This document shows, one piece after another, positions 42,749-54,318 of a stretch of 64,000 nucleotides of DNA. The translations under genes were made by a program, and so were the position numbers. This DNA comes from Rehmannia glutinosa (lineage: Eukaryota > Streptophyta > Magnoliopsida > Lamiales > Orobanchaceae). The stretch spans positions 93,572,616-93,636,615 of the forward strand of contig CM071924.1 in NCBI GenBank assembly GCA_016081115.2. Reading direction: 5' to 3'. Each line of letters begins with the position of its first letter. Position 1 is the stretch's first letter. Below the pieces are notes generated by a model, which was given only the letters and a program-made list of their open reading frames with translations, had not been told where the DNA came from and did not search any database.

Positions 42749-43703
42749 TAAATGCTTTCGTGAAGATATTAATCGATTGAGATTGAATACAGTTTAATAT
42801 AATCAACATGAGTTTTAATTTAATGTTATTTTTTATTTTTATTTCTGAAAATATTTATTATTATTTTTAATTATTTGATTATCGATAAAGAAAATGATGC
42901 CACCATCAAAATTTTCAAGAGAATTCTTCCGTTATCACAAAACATGCTTTTGCTTGGATGGTTGGGCCCATGGAGGTATGTTAATTTGAGCATCTAATTA
43001 AGAAATAATTAATATATAGGTAAAATTATTTTTTGTTGTGAAAGTAATATTATATATTAATTTGCTTATCTCCCTTCTTGTAAGGTGAAAGAGTCAATGT
43101 TCGAAGGAAGACTTGAGAAAAATGTCGTGCTTATAAAAAAATGCAGGTATATCTTTTGCATTGTCTACTTCACCCAACTTTCTCAATGAGAATATACATG
43201 GGAGTGTTTGCAAAAATTTGTGTTATTAGAGAACGTGATTTATGATAGTAAAAATGAATTTAAATATTGAGAATTAGAAATTGATAGTATTTTCAAAATA
43301 GAAGCTAAAAGTTAATGAGTTAAAAAGAGTGTTTAGTGAATAAATTGCAAATATGTTTTCTTTGCGTCTAAAAAATCAAATTAGAAGCAAAATAAAAAAT
43401 CTTAAGTACCCATATCCCTGCTTTTACAATCTAACTAGAAATTATTAACATTTGGACAACTAAAAGAGTCCATCGGAATTTTAGCCATTTCTCCATAGCA
43501 AAATAGTTTTTAGCCATATTTTTCAAAACCATATTTTTTAGCCATTTTTTTGTTCAAATGTCGTCCACTTTGCTTTTTTTCCCCAATTGGGAGGACATCT
43601 CCATTTCTCGGTAATGAGATACATGATTCAGTATCGAGACTCATGATTCAGTAGCGAGAAATGTACCACATCAATATCCTTTTTGTAAATTTTGTAACAT
43701 TTT

Positions 43704-44552
43704 TGTTAGTGTTATTAAAGTTGGCAATTTTGGTCCGTTTAGCACAGTGCATGTTCTAGTGTTGTAACACTGGTAATGCAACACTAGCTCGCGAGAACCG
43801 GGCGGATTTTATGCGGTTACGCGGTTGTGATTTTTGGCAAGATCTTTATATTGTGAATGTTGTTGATATTATTGATAATGTTTATCTTAATTGATTCAAA
43901 GATATTTTTAGATTGTCAATTATTCCTTTTTAATCACTTTCCTTGTGTAATTGATTCTTACCCACAAGGAAATGATTTTGTTTTCTGATCTCCTTCCTTT
44001 AGCAAGAAACCGTCCATCTTGAAATCAGGGATAGGTTTTCTTTTGATGGCTATAAAGAAGAGAAGTCAGACCTTGAAGATGAAATTGAGCACAAGCATAT
44101 TCAGCGCTTTATTTTGCACTTCTTCAAGAAATCATTTTACTACATACTCTTATTCTTCGGGAGAAGAAGGTGAAGATCTACGGTGTGGATCGACTCAACC
44201 GTTCAAAGGATTTGATGTTGGAGGGATTCCAACAAGGTTGAGTGTTTCTGAAGAATCGATTCGAATATTAGTTTTATACGAGTGTTGGTGTATTAGATAA
44301 AGAGGGATTCTTTATGCTTTTCGTAAATCCAGTCGTATTTGTAATAACTCTTTGTTCTCTAATATTGGATTGTTTCTTCTCTGGGCGTGGCCTCGTGCAT
44401 TAAGATTGAGGAATCTAAGCACGTTAAAAATCTCCGTGTTATTTTTATTCCGCTGTGTTCTGGTGTTGGTTAGTTCAGTGTTACAACATTAACATCCAAC
44501 ACCTTGAGAATCTGATTCGCATTTCACGTAAGTAAGGGAACAGATTCTATCA
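43704..44552 (+). repeat. Sirevirus 5' LTR
   Basis: 849 bp, followed by a diverged tRNA-Met primer site (TTGGCATCAAGAGCC, 44554-44568). The ORF 44019-44300 also appears in the 3' LTR and is not a separate gene. Confidence 0.88.
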
Positions 44553-44616
44553 ATTGGCATCAAGAGCCTTCCACTAATCCTTATTAGTGTGATCCTCGTT
44601 ATTTTTATCTGTACTA

Positions 44617-46420
44617 ACATGGGCCGGCTATCGTGAGGGAAGCTCGATTTCGCGACCACCTCTTCTCATTGGAACAAATTTCTCCTCTTGGAAAGCAAAG
44701 ATGAGAGCCTTCATCAAATCGTGGATGAACGTGCATGGAAATCTATCTAATCGGTTGGACACCTCCTACCCACCTTGTTGATGGTAAGGATGTTAGAAGA
44801 AAGAAAGCGAATGGACAAGCTGCCGAGGATCAATTAGCAAATTCAAACTCAAAAGCACTCAATGCAATCTTGATCTTTGTGGATAAAAATCGATTCAAAC
44901 CGATCTCTACCGTGAAACCTCAAAGGAAGCATGGGACATCTTGCAAGTTGCCTACGAAGGAATTGAAGCAGTAAGAATGTCTAAACTACAAATGCTTACT
45001 TCTAAATTTGAGAATCTTCGCATGAGTGAAAATGAAACCATAAGTGATTTTAATTCTAAACTCTGTGATATTTCAAATGAGTCCTATGCCTTAGGAAAAA
45101 ATACTCTAACTTTAAGCTTGTCAAGAAAGTTTTAAGGTCTCTTCCGAAAGGTTTGCCTACAAAGCGATGCTATAGAAGAATCAAAGGTTTTGTCGGAGAT
45201 GAAACTTGATGAACTAATAGGGTCCCTTCAAACCTTTGAAATGAACCTGAAAGAAACAAGAAAGGAGAAACTCAAGGAGGCAAGTTATAAGAAAGAAAAA
45301 GCGAGGAAATCGCTTTTGGTGAAACATCGATGAATTGACTCTTGAAACGGGAAAAGAAATTCAAGAATCATTCGCACTACTAACCAAAAATTTCAAAGCA
45401 AACCTGTTTAAAGGCAAACATGGGAGGGAATTTCCCGCACGGGAAAGAATTCCGGACCTCGGAGAAAGCAAAATGACAGTGGAAAAGGCATAAAAATGGG
45501 GAATGTGGAGGCTTTGGACATATTCAAGCCGAATGTGCAAATACCCTGAAGAAGAAGAATGGTAAATCATTCACCACATCATGGAGCGATGATGAACCGG
45601 ATGAAGAAGAAGATGATGATGTAAGCAATCAAGTTGCCTTCTCTCATTACAAAGGAAGAGGTTGGTTGTAAACAAACGCACCCGAGTCTTCTTACGGTGT
45701 TACTACACCAAACAGTATAACTCTAACTTTCCTTTTTTCAAACGTGCCTAACTTCTCGTACTTCCCAGAGGAAAACGAGTCAGATAATGGGAGTTCTGAG
45801 GATGAATCCGAAGTAGATGAAGAAGAACTTAGAAGGGTATACCAAAAGCTGCTTGAAAAATGCTTAATAGTCAGCAAGACCAATGAGACTGGAAAAGAAG
45901 GTAGTGTCACTTCTTGTTGAAAAAGAGGCACTCAAGGGTGATGTTATAAAGTTCGAAAGACTGGCAACTGAAAGGAAAGAAGAACTTGACAAAGTGAAGA
46001 AAGACCTCAGTGAAATGGCTACTTCTGTAAAAAAGTTAAATGGAATCCTCTCTCAAGGAAAGAACCAGCAAGACCGTGCAGGTATTGGTTTTGGTTTCAA
46101 TACTAACAAAAACTATGCTAAAAGGAGAAAAACTCTAAAATTGTTTTTGTTAAAGAAGGAACATCATTGATCACAACGAAAAAGAAGCAATGCTTTTGTT
46201 CCAATATGTCACTATTGCAACCATCCTGGCCATATAAGACCTAAATGTTATCGTCTTCAGAAACACTATAGGCAAGGCAGGGTGCAAACTCCAGTGTTTC
46301 AACATCAGCAAAGAAACACTCCTCATCTTAAAATCAATTTATCAAACAAACCCAGGAAAATCTGGGTGAGGAAGGATGAATTCTCTTGCTATGTTGTTCA
46401 CTTTGCTTTGAAAGACAATG
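44617..46420 (+). pseudogene. Sirevirus gag
   Basis: Capsid protein remnant in several frames. RPPLLIGTNFSSWKAKMRAF near 44660 and SKLQMLTSKFENLRMSE (about 44980-45030) are the UBN2/gag core; a Lys/Glu-rich coiled segment follows. The first knuckle (GECGGFGHIQAEC, about 45500) lacks its leading Cys. A second, CHYCNHPGHIRPKC (about 46209-46250), is intact. An acidic DEEEDDD patch is encoded near 45600 and another coiled coil at 45890-46060. There are at least six frame breaks. Confidence 0.8.
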
Positions 46421-47694
46421 TGTGAATCATGGTACTTTGTGAGTGGTTGCTCTCGTCATATGACGGAGAGTTGGAAAAACTGGATCGATTTTGAAAAACA
46501 TGAGAATGGATTGGTTACTTTTGGTGATGGTGCTAAAGGCAAAGTTTTGGGAAAAGGGACCTTGAATGTGTCAGGTCTTCCTTCTCTAAAAAATGTGTTG
46601 TATGTTGAAGGACTAAAAGCCAATCTTATTAGTATCAGTCAGCTTTGCGACGATGATTTGTTTGTAAAATTTGATAAGAATGTATGTGTTGTGTTTGACA
46701 AAGCGATAAATGCATTTTGAAAGGTAATAGGTCCCTCGATAATGTTATCCGATAGAGGAACATGTTCAAAGTGTTTCAACACTTCTCTTGTGTGTAATAA
46801 ATCCCTCGTGAGTAACATGAATTGTGGCACCAAAAACAGGACACTTGAATTTTCGTGGTATCTTGAATCTTATCAAAATAGGGGGATGTTAGGAGTCCCT
46901 AAACTTGATAAAGATCATTCTAGTGTCTCGTGGTCCTTGTTAATTGGGAAAATGAAGAGGGAAACACATAAGGTGTTGCAACATCTCAAAGACTTCACAC
47001 TTTATCCGGAAGTTATGCATATGGACCTTATGGGACCAATGCAGTCGAAAGCATAGGAGGTAAGAAATATGTGTTTGTGTGTGTTGATGATTTCTCCAGG
47101 TTTACTTGGGTTGACTTTATTAGAGAAAAATCCGACACCTTCATGTTTTTTCAAAAAATTGGTGCTTAGACAGAAAAATGAAAAAGGGTCTAATGTTGAA
47201 AGAATCGAAGTGATCACGGTAGAGAATTTTCGAATGCTAATTTCTCTAATTTTTGTGAAAAACTTGGAATCTTTCATGAATTTTTCGCTCCCATTACCCT
47301 CAAAAAATGGAGTTGTGGAAAGAAAAATAGGACTCTCCAAGAGATGGCACGTGTTATGATTAACTCCAAGAAAATTTCTCCTAAAATGTGGGTCAAGTGT
47401 GAGCACTTTGCATGTTACATCATTAATAGGGTTCATTTACGTCCCGGTACTAATATGACACCCTATGAGATTTGGAAAGGTAAAAAGCCCAACATCGGTT
47501 ACTTTCATGTGTTTGGATGTGTTTGTTATATTCTAAATGACAGACAACATCCGGGTAAGTTTGATTCGAAAAGTGATATGGGAATTTTTCTTGGATATTC
47601 TATAATGAAGAGAGCCTATAGAGTCTACAACATGAGAACTCGTACTATCATTGAATCTATAAATGTTGTAGTGGACGATACTAAAGATTTTTAG
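46418..47694 (+). pseudogene. Sirevirus protease and integrase
   Basis: The protease shows SWYFVSGCSRHMT (about 46424-46462). The catalytic Asp of the usual DSGCSRHMT is replaced by Val, so it would be inactive even in frame. FGDGAKGKVLGKGTL and LKANLISISQLCD follow. The pre-integrase region has GTCSKC (46759). The integrase core shows YVFVCVDDFSRFTW (about 47065-47110), NGVVERK and ARVMINSKKISPKMW (about 47345). It ends in FGCVCYILNDRQHPGKFD and GIFLGYS. Four frame breaks. Confidence 0.85.
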
Positions 47695-47969
47695 AAACTT
47701 GAGAGATAAAGATGAAGAAGGAGCGAGGAGATCTTTGAGTCCAACAGGGTCATTTCTTTGAAGGTGAAACCATTGATGTTACAACACCTGGTCATGCACC
47801 GTGCGATGCGATGCGTCTGAGTCGAAGCAAATGAAGCCACCGAGTTCGACATTTTCGATCAAGTCGGAAAGAACCGCCAAGCGAGAATAAAGAAAAACCA
47901 CCCCATGGATCAAGTAATTGGGGAAGTGTCGGAAGGCATAAAGACAAGAGGTAAAGAGAAAGTAAATTA

Positions 47970-49495
47970 CGAGGAAATGGTAAGATTTGTTTGTTTTACT
48001 TCTCTCATTGAACCCAAAAATGTTAAAGAAGCTCTTGTTGATGAGTATTGGGTGAATGCTATGCAATTGAACTGGAACAATTTGAAAGAAACAATGTGTG
48101 GGATCTTGTTCTAGGCACGAACATTCTAATGTTATAGGAACCAAGTGGATTTTCAAAAACAAAGCGATGAACTTGGTAACGTAACTAGAAACAAAGCTAG
48201 GCTAGTGGCTCAAGGCTACACACAGTGGAAGGAGTTGACTTTGATGAAACTTTTGCCCCGTGAGCGGACTTGAGTCCATAAGACTCTTGCTTGCTTTTGC
48301 TTGTGTTCTTCAAATCAAATTGTTTCGAGATGGATGTCAAAAGTGCCTTCCTAAATGGTTTTTTGAATGAGGAAGTGTTTGTTGAATGCCCAAAGGTTTT
48401 GAAAATCCCCATTTTCCCAACCATGTTTTTAGACTTAAAAGGCCCTATATGGGTTGAAGCAAGCTCCTCGGGCTTGGTATGAAAGGTTGACCACGTTTTT
48501 GTGTGATAAAGGCTATAAAAGGGGAAGTGTTGACAAAACTCTATTCATCCAAAAATTTAGTAATGGTATCACCATTGCTCAAATTTATGTTGATGACATA
48601 GTGTTTGGATCAACCTCTAAACAAAAACTTGATGAGTTTGTTGACTACATGTCTTCTGAGTTTGAAATGAGCATGGTAGGAGAGTTGAATTATTTTCTTG
48701 GGCTTCAAGTTAAACAATTTGACAAAGGTATTTTTATCACTCAGAACAAGTATGCCAAGAACCTTGTTAAAAGATTTGGGGACAATAAAAAGCACATGAA
48801 AACTCCCATGGGCACTAATGATAAATTATCCAAAGATGAAAATGGTACCCCTATTGATCCTACTCTCTACAGAAGTATGATAGGGAGTCTTTTGTATCTC
48901 ACTGCTAGTAGACCTGATATTAGCTATAGTGTGTGTGTGTGTGTGTGTGTGTGCTAGATATCAGTCATGTCCCAAAGAATCCCATTTGAAAGTTGTGAAA
49001 AGAATCATTTGTTATATTAATGGGACTGTTGATCTTGGTATCTTGTACTCTTTTGATACTAACACTAATTTGGTTGGTTTTAGTGATCTTTGATTGGGAG
49101 TGATGTCGATGATAGAAAAAGCACCACCGGAGGGTGTTTTTACCTTGGGAACAATCTTGTTTCTGTACAAGAAGAAAGTAATTGTATTTCCTTGTCCATT
49201 TCTTGAATACGAGTATATTGCATTGGGAAGTTGTTGCTCCCAAATGTTATGGATGAGACAAATGTTGGTGATTATGGGATTGAAGAGAAAATTCTTACCG
49301 CTTATTGCGATAATTCAAGTGCCATAAACATCTCTAAAAATCTGTGCAAAGACTTCAGAACTAAACACATCGATATTCGACACCATTTCATTAGAGACTT
49401 GGTTGAGAATAAAATTGTTACCATTGATTTTGTCACTATCGAGAATCAAATTGCTGATATTTTCACCAAGGCCCTAGACTTCCAAAGGTTTAATT
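47970..49495 (+). pseudogene. Sirevirus reverse transcriptase and RNase H
   Basis: FTSLIEPKNVKEAL and WVNAMQ (48000-48065) open the Copia RT. GTKWIFKNK and VTRNKARLVAQGYTQ follow, then EMDVKSAFLNGFLNEEVFVE (48325, catalytic Asp), QAPRAWYERL and the YVDDIVFGS active site (48590-48615), MSSEFEMSMVGELNYFLGLQ and DPTLYRSMIGSLLYLTASRP. At 48930-48953 a GT repeat replaces the expected codons. RNase H continues with YCDNSSAINISKN, RTKHIDIRHHFIRD and IADIFTKALD (about 49465). Frame breaks at about 48110, 48240, 48455, 48955 and 49090. Confidence 0.9.
48929..48953. repeat. (GT)12 microsatellite inside RNase H coding sequence
   Basis: GTGTGTGTGTGTGTGTGTGT run between the codons for DISYSV and ARYQSCPKESH. 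Confidence 0.95.
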
Positions 49496-50525
49496 ACCGA
49501 AATAGTCTCTGCGGGTGTCTGACTCTCCGAGCGAGTGTGTGTTTGGTGTTGCAACACCATGTGCATCATTTCACCTTCTTGATGTGTTGCAACCTCTTTT
49601 TGATCTTAATTCTTGTGCATTAGACATTTTGCATTTTTAAGATCATTTCATTGGCTTTTCTCTTTGTTTTAGTGTTGTAACCCTATTGAGTACTCCTTTG
49701 ATGAACTTTCTCGCCTAAAAACAATTGTGGGTCGATTGCAAAGCGAATGATTTTTCCATGTGAAAGATGTATTTTTTTGAGCCTTTGACGGAAAAAGATG
49801 CCCTTACATTGTGTGTGAAAGCTATTCAGTTGTGAACCATTCTCTGTTCTTTTATATGCTTGAATCCTGTTATGATCTTCTGAGAAAGAGCTACCCCTGT
49901 TTTTGGAGCGAAAGCTACCGATAGCTAATTGTTATTCTCGATTCCTTTCACTCAAAAGATTTATTAAATGGGAAAAGGATTTTGATCCATTGACTTTGTA
50001 TGGTGGTGTTCTTGAAAAAGGTGGTACAACATGGGTTACCCACCAAACGTCGAGTTTTTTTTTTTTTCCCTGTCAGAAATAAACTCATCATTCTAGATAT
50101 CCCTCAGGATCATTTTTGGGCTTGTGGAAAATATTTTCTCTCTTGATTCGATGTGGTGTATTATTTTTGGAAATGATTTATTCCTTAAATTTGTCTCTGA
50201 TTATAAAAGGTATTGATTATCTGTGCTTATTCTTGAATTAATGCACGCCTTGACTTATGGGACTTTTCCAAAAATATTTTGAATTTCAAAATTTGCAGTT
50301 GGGATTTTTTTGGGAACTTCCACATTGGCCGCCAAGTGTATCTCCCTATCCAAGGAAGTTATTTATTTCCCTTTGTCTATATACTCACATTCACTTTGTG
50401 TTTAAAAGGAAGTTTTTTTTTTCTTTTGTGATTCTTCTTCTTCGACTTCTTGATCTGTTCTCGTCTTACCCAAATTTTCCATAGTATCTTGTGCCTGTTT
50501 GTTTTTGTTTTCAGATTCTCTCCCA
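49496..50525 (+). other. Sirevirus spacer between pol and ORF3
   Basis: No coding resemblance. Contains the perfect palindrome GGTGTTGCAACACC (49545-49558) and a related TGTGTTGCAAC (49583). Confidence 0.5.
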
Positions 50526-50911
50526 ATGGTTCGCACAAGAGAACAGATCCTACGAGAATTGAGAGAAGTTGCAAGTCGGAGAAGAAACAGGGGAAACCCC
50601 AATTCTGAAACCCCTGTTCGCGTACAAGAAGACCTTCTCGCTGGTAGTGCCACTTCTGGTGTGGTTACCTCTCAGGGACATCTCCTGGGAGTGGATTTAA
50701 ACAACCCCACCGTTGAAACTAACCCTAATTCTTCCGGGGCCGTTGAGAGTGTACACACCGCGGACCATAGACCAGGACATTTTTTCCATGGGTAATGTCA
50801 ATCAACCATCTAGGTTGTCGCCTCCCTCATCACGGGTGAAACCAGCAGATCAATGTTTCGCCAGGACATACTTTCGAAAACGAAAAAATGGTGTGCCCTT
50901 TGACCAGGGAG
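50526..50911 (+). pseudogene. Sirevirus ORF3 (envelope-like), 5' part
   Basis: Starts MVRTREQILRELREVASRRR, hydrophilic and low in complexity. A frame break lies near 50790; the second frame reads KPADQCFARTYFRKRKNG and VPFDQG to the hAT insertion at 50912. The frame is resumed at 54319. The product's role in plants is unknown; the name comes from its position after pol. Confidence 0.65.
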
Positions 50912-53900
50912 TAGGGATGGCAAATCGGTCGTCGTCTTAGGGATCTTATCGGGCGGCCCGATAAGAGTCCTAAAGACGATAAGCCCATGCACGAACACGG
51001 TTCGATATCATTATCGGGCCTAAAATTGAAACCCAAACACGGCACGATAAAAACACGATAAACCCGGCACGAATGATAAGCAACACTATTAAACTTATTT
51101 AGTCAACCCATTAGGCCCGAACGACTCGTTATGCACGTTAGGCCTGAACGACCCGTTATGCACGTTAGCTAATAAAATTTTTTTTTGGTAACATTCATTA
51201 GCTGCCAACTATCAGACAACGAAAGAGAACTAAACATAATAAACTAAAATTTAAAAGTCCAAGTCCAATACAGTTTAAATCCGACATCAAAAGAGTAGTC
51301 AAAAGATTACAAACTACTAAAGCATAACACACAATCTGGATAACACAAAAAGTCAAAAAATTCCAAGTTCAACATTCTTAATTTCAAAGAGTTCTTGGTT
51401 AGTCCAACCCCATGCTTCAAGATCGTTAATTCCAAAATCCAATGATTCCATCGACTTCAACATTCACCAACCTATTCATATAAATGTTAGAATGTCACAA
51501 AGCAAGTTAATATATCCCAAAATTTTATTTGATAATATTTAAAAACTACCATATTATACAATTTTTTACTTACCGTAGATGTGCTACCCAAACTAGAGCA
51601 CGCGGAAGGAGAATCATCATCATTAATATTCAACTGGATGATATCTTCAGTTAGCTCGTCTAGTTTCAACAATTGATTATCTACATCACCACGAATAAAT
51701 ATTATCAATACGAAACTAAATACAATATTGAAATAAAGACTAAAATTGACAATTAGCATGCAAATAAAAGAAATGAGAAATCAATTTACATTTGTCTCCA
51801 AATAACCAATCTCTTGTACATATTATTGTCTCCACTGTGCTTGGTTTAAGTGTACTACGATATTGATCGAGCACTCGTCCACCAACACTAAATGCTACTT
51901 CAGATGCAACGGTTGAAATAGGAATGCATAAAATATCTTGAGCCATAGATGCAACTTCAGGAAACCGATATTGATTTGATCTCCAATAAGCAAGAATATC
52001 TAGAGGTTCTTCACAATTCAACCCTGGCTCATCTAAATAAAGATCTAACTGAGACTTTTGAACATTGAAATCACCATCATTATTGAATGTCTTGAATTTC
52101 TATGAATGGAGAAAAAAAAGAGTCAGGGGCCAATTAAAGAGTTAATAAAAAATATTTGAATAAATTTAGAATAAGACAAATATAAGAAAAAAGATTTTAA
52201 AAAAAATAGAATAATTACCATCAGCTTCTTCTTTTTTTCACCCTGTAGAATGTTACAAGTTTCCATGGCACTACCACATGTCAGATTGCTATGATTACCA
52301 ACTGAATTCATCTCAACTTTCTTTGAATATTGTGCAAACAAACTATTCAAAGTCTCTTTAACTTTCACAAATGGAGGAGAACCAAGGAAACCATAGATCT
52401 CTTCATATGAAAAATCCACAAAATCAAGCTTATACCGAGGATCTACAACTACTGCTAATGCCAAAACCAAACTAAACTCCGACCAATACTTCTCAAACTT
52501 TGGAAGCATCCTTGAGGCTATATCCTTAATATACGCATCATCACTTCTAACATTCCTCTTCAAATACTCGTAGCATGTACAAACACAAGGAAAATACAAA
52601 TTGGCAGTTGGATACCTTGTTCCAGAAAAAACTGAAGTTATATCAAAGAACAAAGCCAGGAAGTTGCATATTTTCTCCACTTTCTCCCACTCTAATGCAT
52701 CAAGACAATGCTTATAATTGGAATCAAGTAATGCTAAATGGCAGAATGCACGTCGATAAAGCAAAGCACTTTCAAGCATATGATAAGTGGAATTCCATCT
52801 AGTTGCCACATCTTGTCTTAAGCCTTTCTTAGTTTCCAATTTCATTTGATTCACAACTTCCAAAAAGTTTTGCTTCCTTGATTGAGACCCTCTTGCATAT
52901 TTAATGCTTTCACGAACCTTATGCACACATGTATCAATATCTTTTAGTCCGTCTTGAACCACTAAATTAACGATATGTGCACAACAACGAACATGAAAAA
53001 GTTTGCCATTTGCAACGAAAGTGATTCTTTAAAATGATTCATCAATAAATCAGCAAACACGTCATTAGCAGAAGCATTGTCCAAAGTCAAAGAGAAAATC
53101 CGATTGTCGATTTTCCACTCACGTAGCAACAAAATGATTTTATCACACAAAGCTATACCACTATGTGGAGGCGGCAAAAAACAAAAATTAAGCACCCTTT
53201 TTGCAAAATCCAATCTTTATCAATGAAATGAGCAAAAGTGAGACTTATATAACCATCCATAGTGATGCTACTCCAACAATCGATGTCAAAGAAATTGCCA
53301 GAGGCGATTCTAGCATAGATTGCATCCTAACTTTCTCTCTTGCATACATCTTGAGAATATCAGCTTTAATTGTATTTCTTGACACACAATGGATATTTGG
53401 ACACAAATACTCAAAGCATGCTCGAATTCCATCATACTCAACAAATCGAAATGGTAAATCATGCATCATAATTGCAAAGAGCTACTAACTCACGAAAGTG
53501 CTCAACATCAAACTTACATGATTTCAACAACATTGATCCTTTATCCCTCCAATGATCGATGGCCCACATCATGTGCATTTCTTCTTGGACAATTTTTGAT
53601 GTGACGATTTAACGTGCGGTTCCATTCTTGCTATCACTCAGATACGATTTTACAAAGCTTACATTTCGCTTTTTGAATGTTGTCATCATCTAGTGGCAAC
53701 CTCTCAAATATTTTCCAAACTTTAGACCTAAGTTTCCTCGTCATTTTTGGCTCTTTTGTGATGGTGGTGAATGTCTCTTCATCCATCTCAACTACATCAT
53801 CACCATCAGCGCCGCTCAAGGTATTTTGACTATCCATTCTTGATGACTCCATGAACGTGATTTCTATATTGAATAAAAACAAAATGAAAAACAATCAACA

Positions 53901-54310
53901 ACTAATTTTACAAAGCAAATACCAAATTAAATTAAAAAGAGGACTAAAAAGGATTGTTGAAGAATACAATGTATGGCTCGAGCAATTTTCTTTGGTTTGG
54001 AGCAGAGATAGCAGACGCAGAGTGTGGGACTGTGGGTTGGCTGCTGGATGGCTGGAGTGAGGAAGTGAGGATATTCAAACAGACAAACCCTAGTAGATTA
54101 TAAAAAATATATTTTACAACTTAAAAGTAATCGGGCCTTATCGGGCCTTAGCGGGTTTATCGGGTTAGACCGATATGAACCCGATTTTTAACGGGCCTTA
54201 TCGTGTCAGCCCGATAACGGCCCGAACCCGATAAGCCTTGGCCCAAACCCTATAATTTCGTGCCGTGTTCGTGTTCGTCTATCGTGTCGTGCCTCAAATT
54301 GCCACCCCTA
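50912..54310 (-). mobile_element. hAT (Ac-like) transposon inside the Sirevirus, 3.4 kb
   Basis: Ends TAGGGATGGCAAATCGG on the left and complement TAGGGGTGGCAATTTGAGG on the right. The 8-bp duplication CCAGGGAG lies on both sides (50904-50911 and 54311-54318). Subterminal regions are full of CGGGCC, CGATAA and CACGAT words in both orientations. It carries a nearly full-length transposase gene on the minus strand. Confidence 0.93.
51560..53860 (-). pseudogene. hAT transposase (BED finger, DUF4413, dimerisation domain)
   Basis: Minus-strand gene starting near 53845 (MDSQNTLSG). The acidic N-terminus leads into a BED-type finger: KVWKIFERLP, KAKCKLCKIV, then after a frame break SDSKNGT, LNRHIKNCPRR. 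DLPFRFVEYDGIRACFEYL (53450) and SRNTIKADI follow. The catalytic region contains RIFSLTLDNASAND (53100), VVQDGLKDID and DVATRWNSTYHML (52815). DUF4413-like sequence follows (EKYWSEFSLVLALAVVVDPR, 52470). An intron of about 130 bp seems to precede DLYLDEPGLN. The C-terminus is the dimerisation domain, DILAYWRSNQYRFPEVASMA and VASEVAFSVGGRVLDQYRS (51890). A further small exon (51560-51680) may end the gene. Breaks at about 53635, 53220 and 52980 leave it inactive. Confidence 0.9.
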
Positions 54311-54318
54311 CCAGGGAG

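Larger units (their letters stand above)
41290..43146 (+). pseudogene. D27-like: DWARF27-like carotenoid isomerase, exons 1-4
   Basis: First half of a plant D27-family gene (DUF4033), which in functional form isomerises all-trans to 9-cis beta-carotene in plastids at the start of strigolactone synthesis. Exon 1 (41290-41521) encodes a basic, Ser/Thr-bearing N-terminus, probably a transit peptide, then KDGWFATIALNHVSKALQ. Exon 2 (42259 to about 42403) gives NKSGFDGLIDTTTMVYDRF, then a one-base shift near 42330 puts QLLLETLEKAFPKR in the next frame. Exon 3 (42891-42975) gives PPSKFSREFF, then shifts near 42925 to WMVGPME. Exon 4 (43085-43146) gives VKESMFEGRLEKNVVLIK and ends TGCAG|GT. Splice phases agree with exons 5-7 beyond the Copia insertion. 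D27 versus a D27-LIKE paralogue cannot be decided by eye. Confidence 0.85.

Noticed and set aside
44019..44300. 93-residue ORF as a host gene.
   Set aside because: It lies wholly in the Sirevirus LTR and recurs at 55838-56121 in the other LTR.
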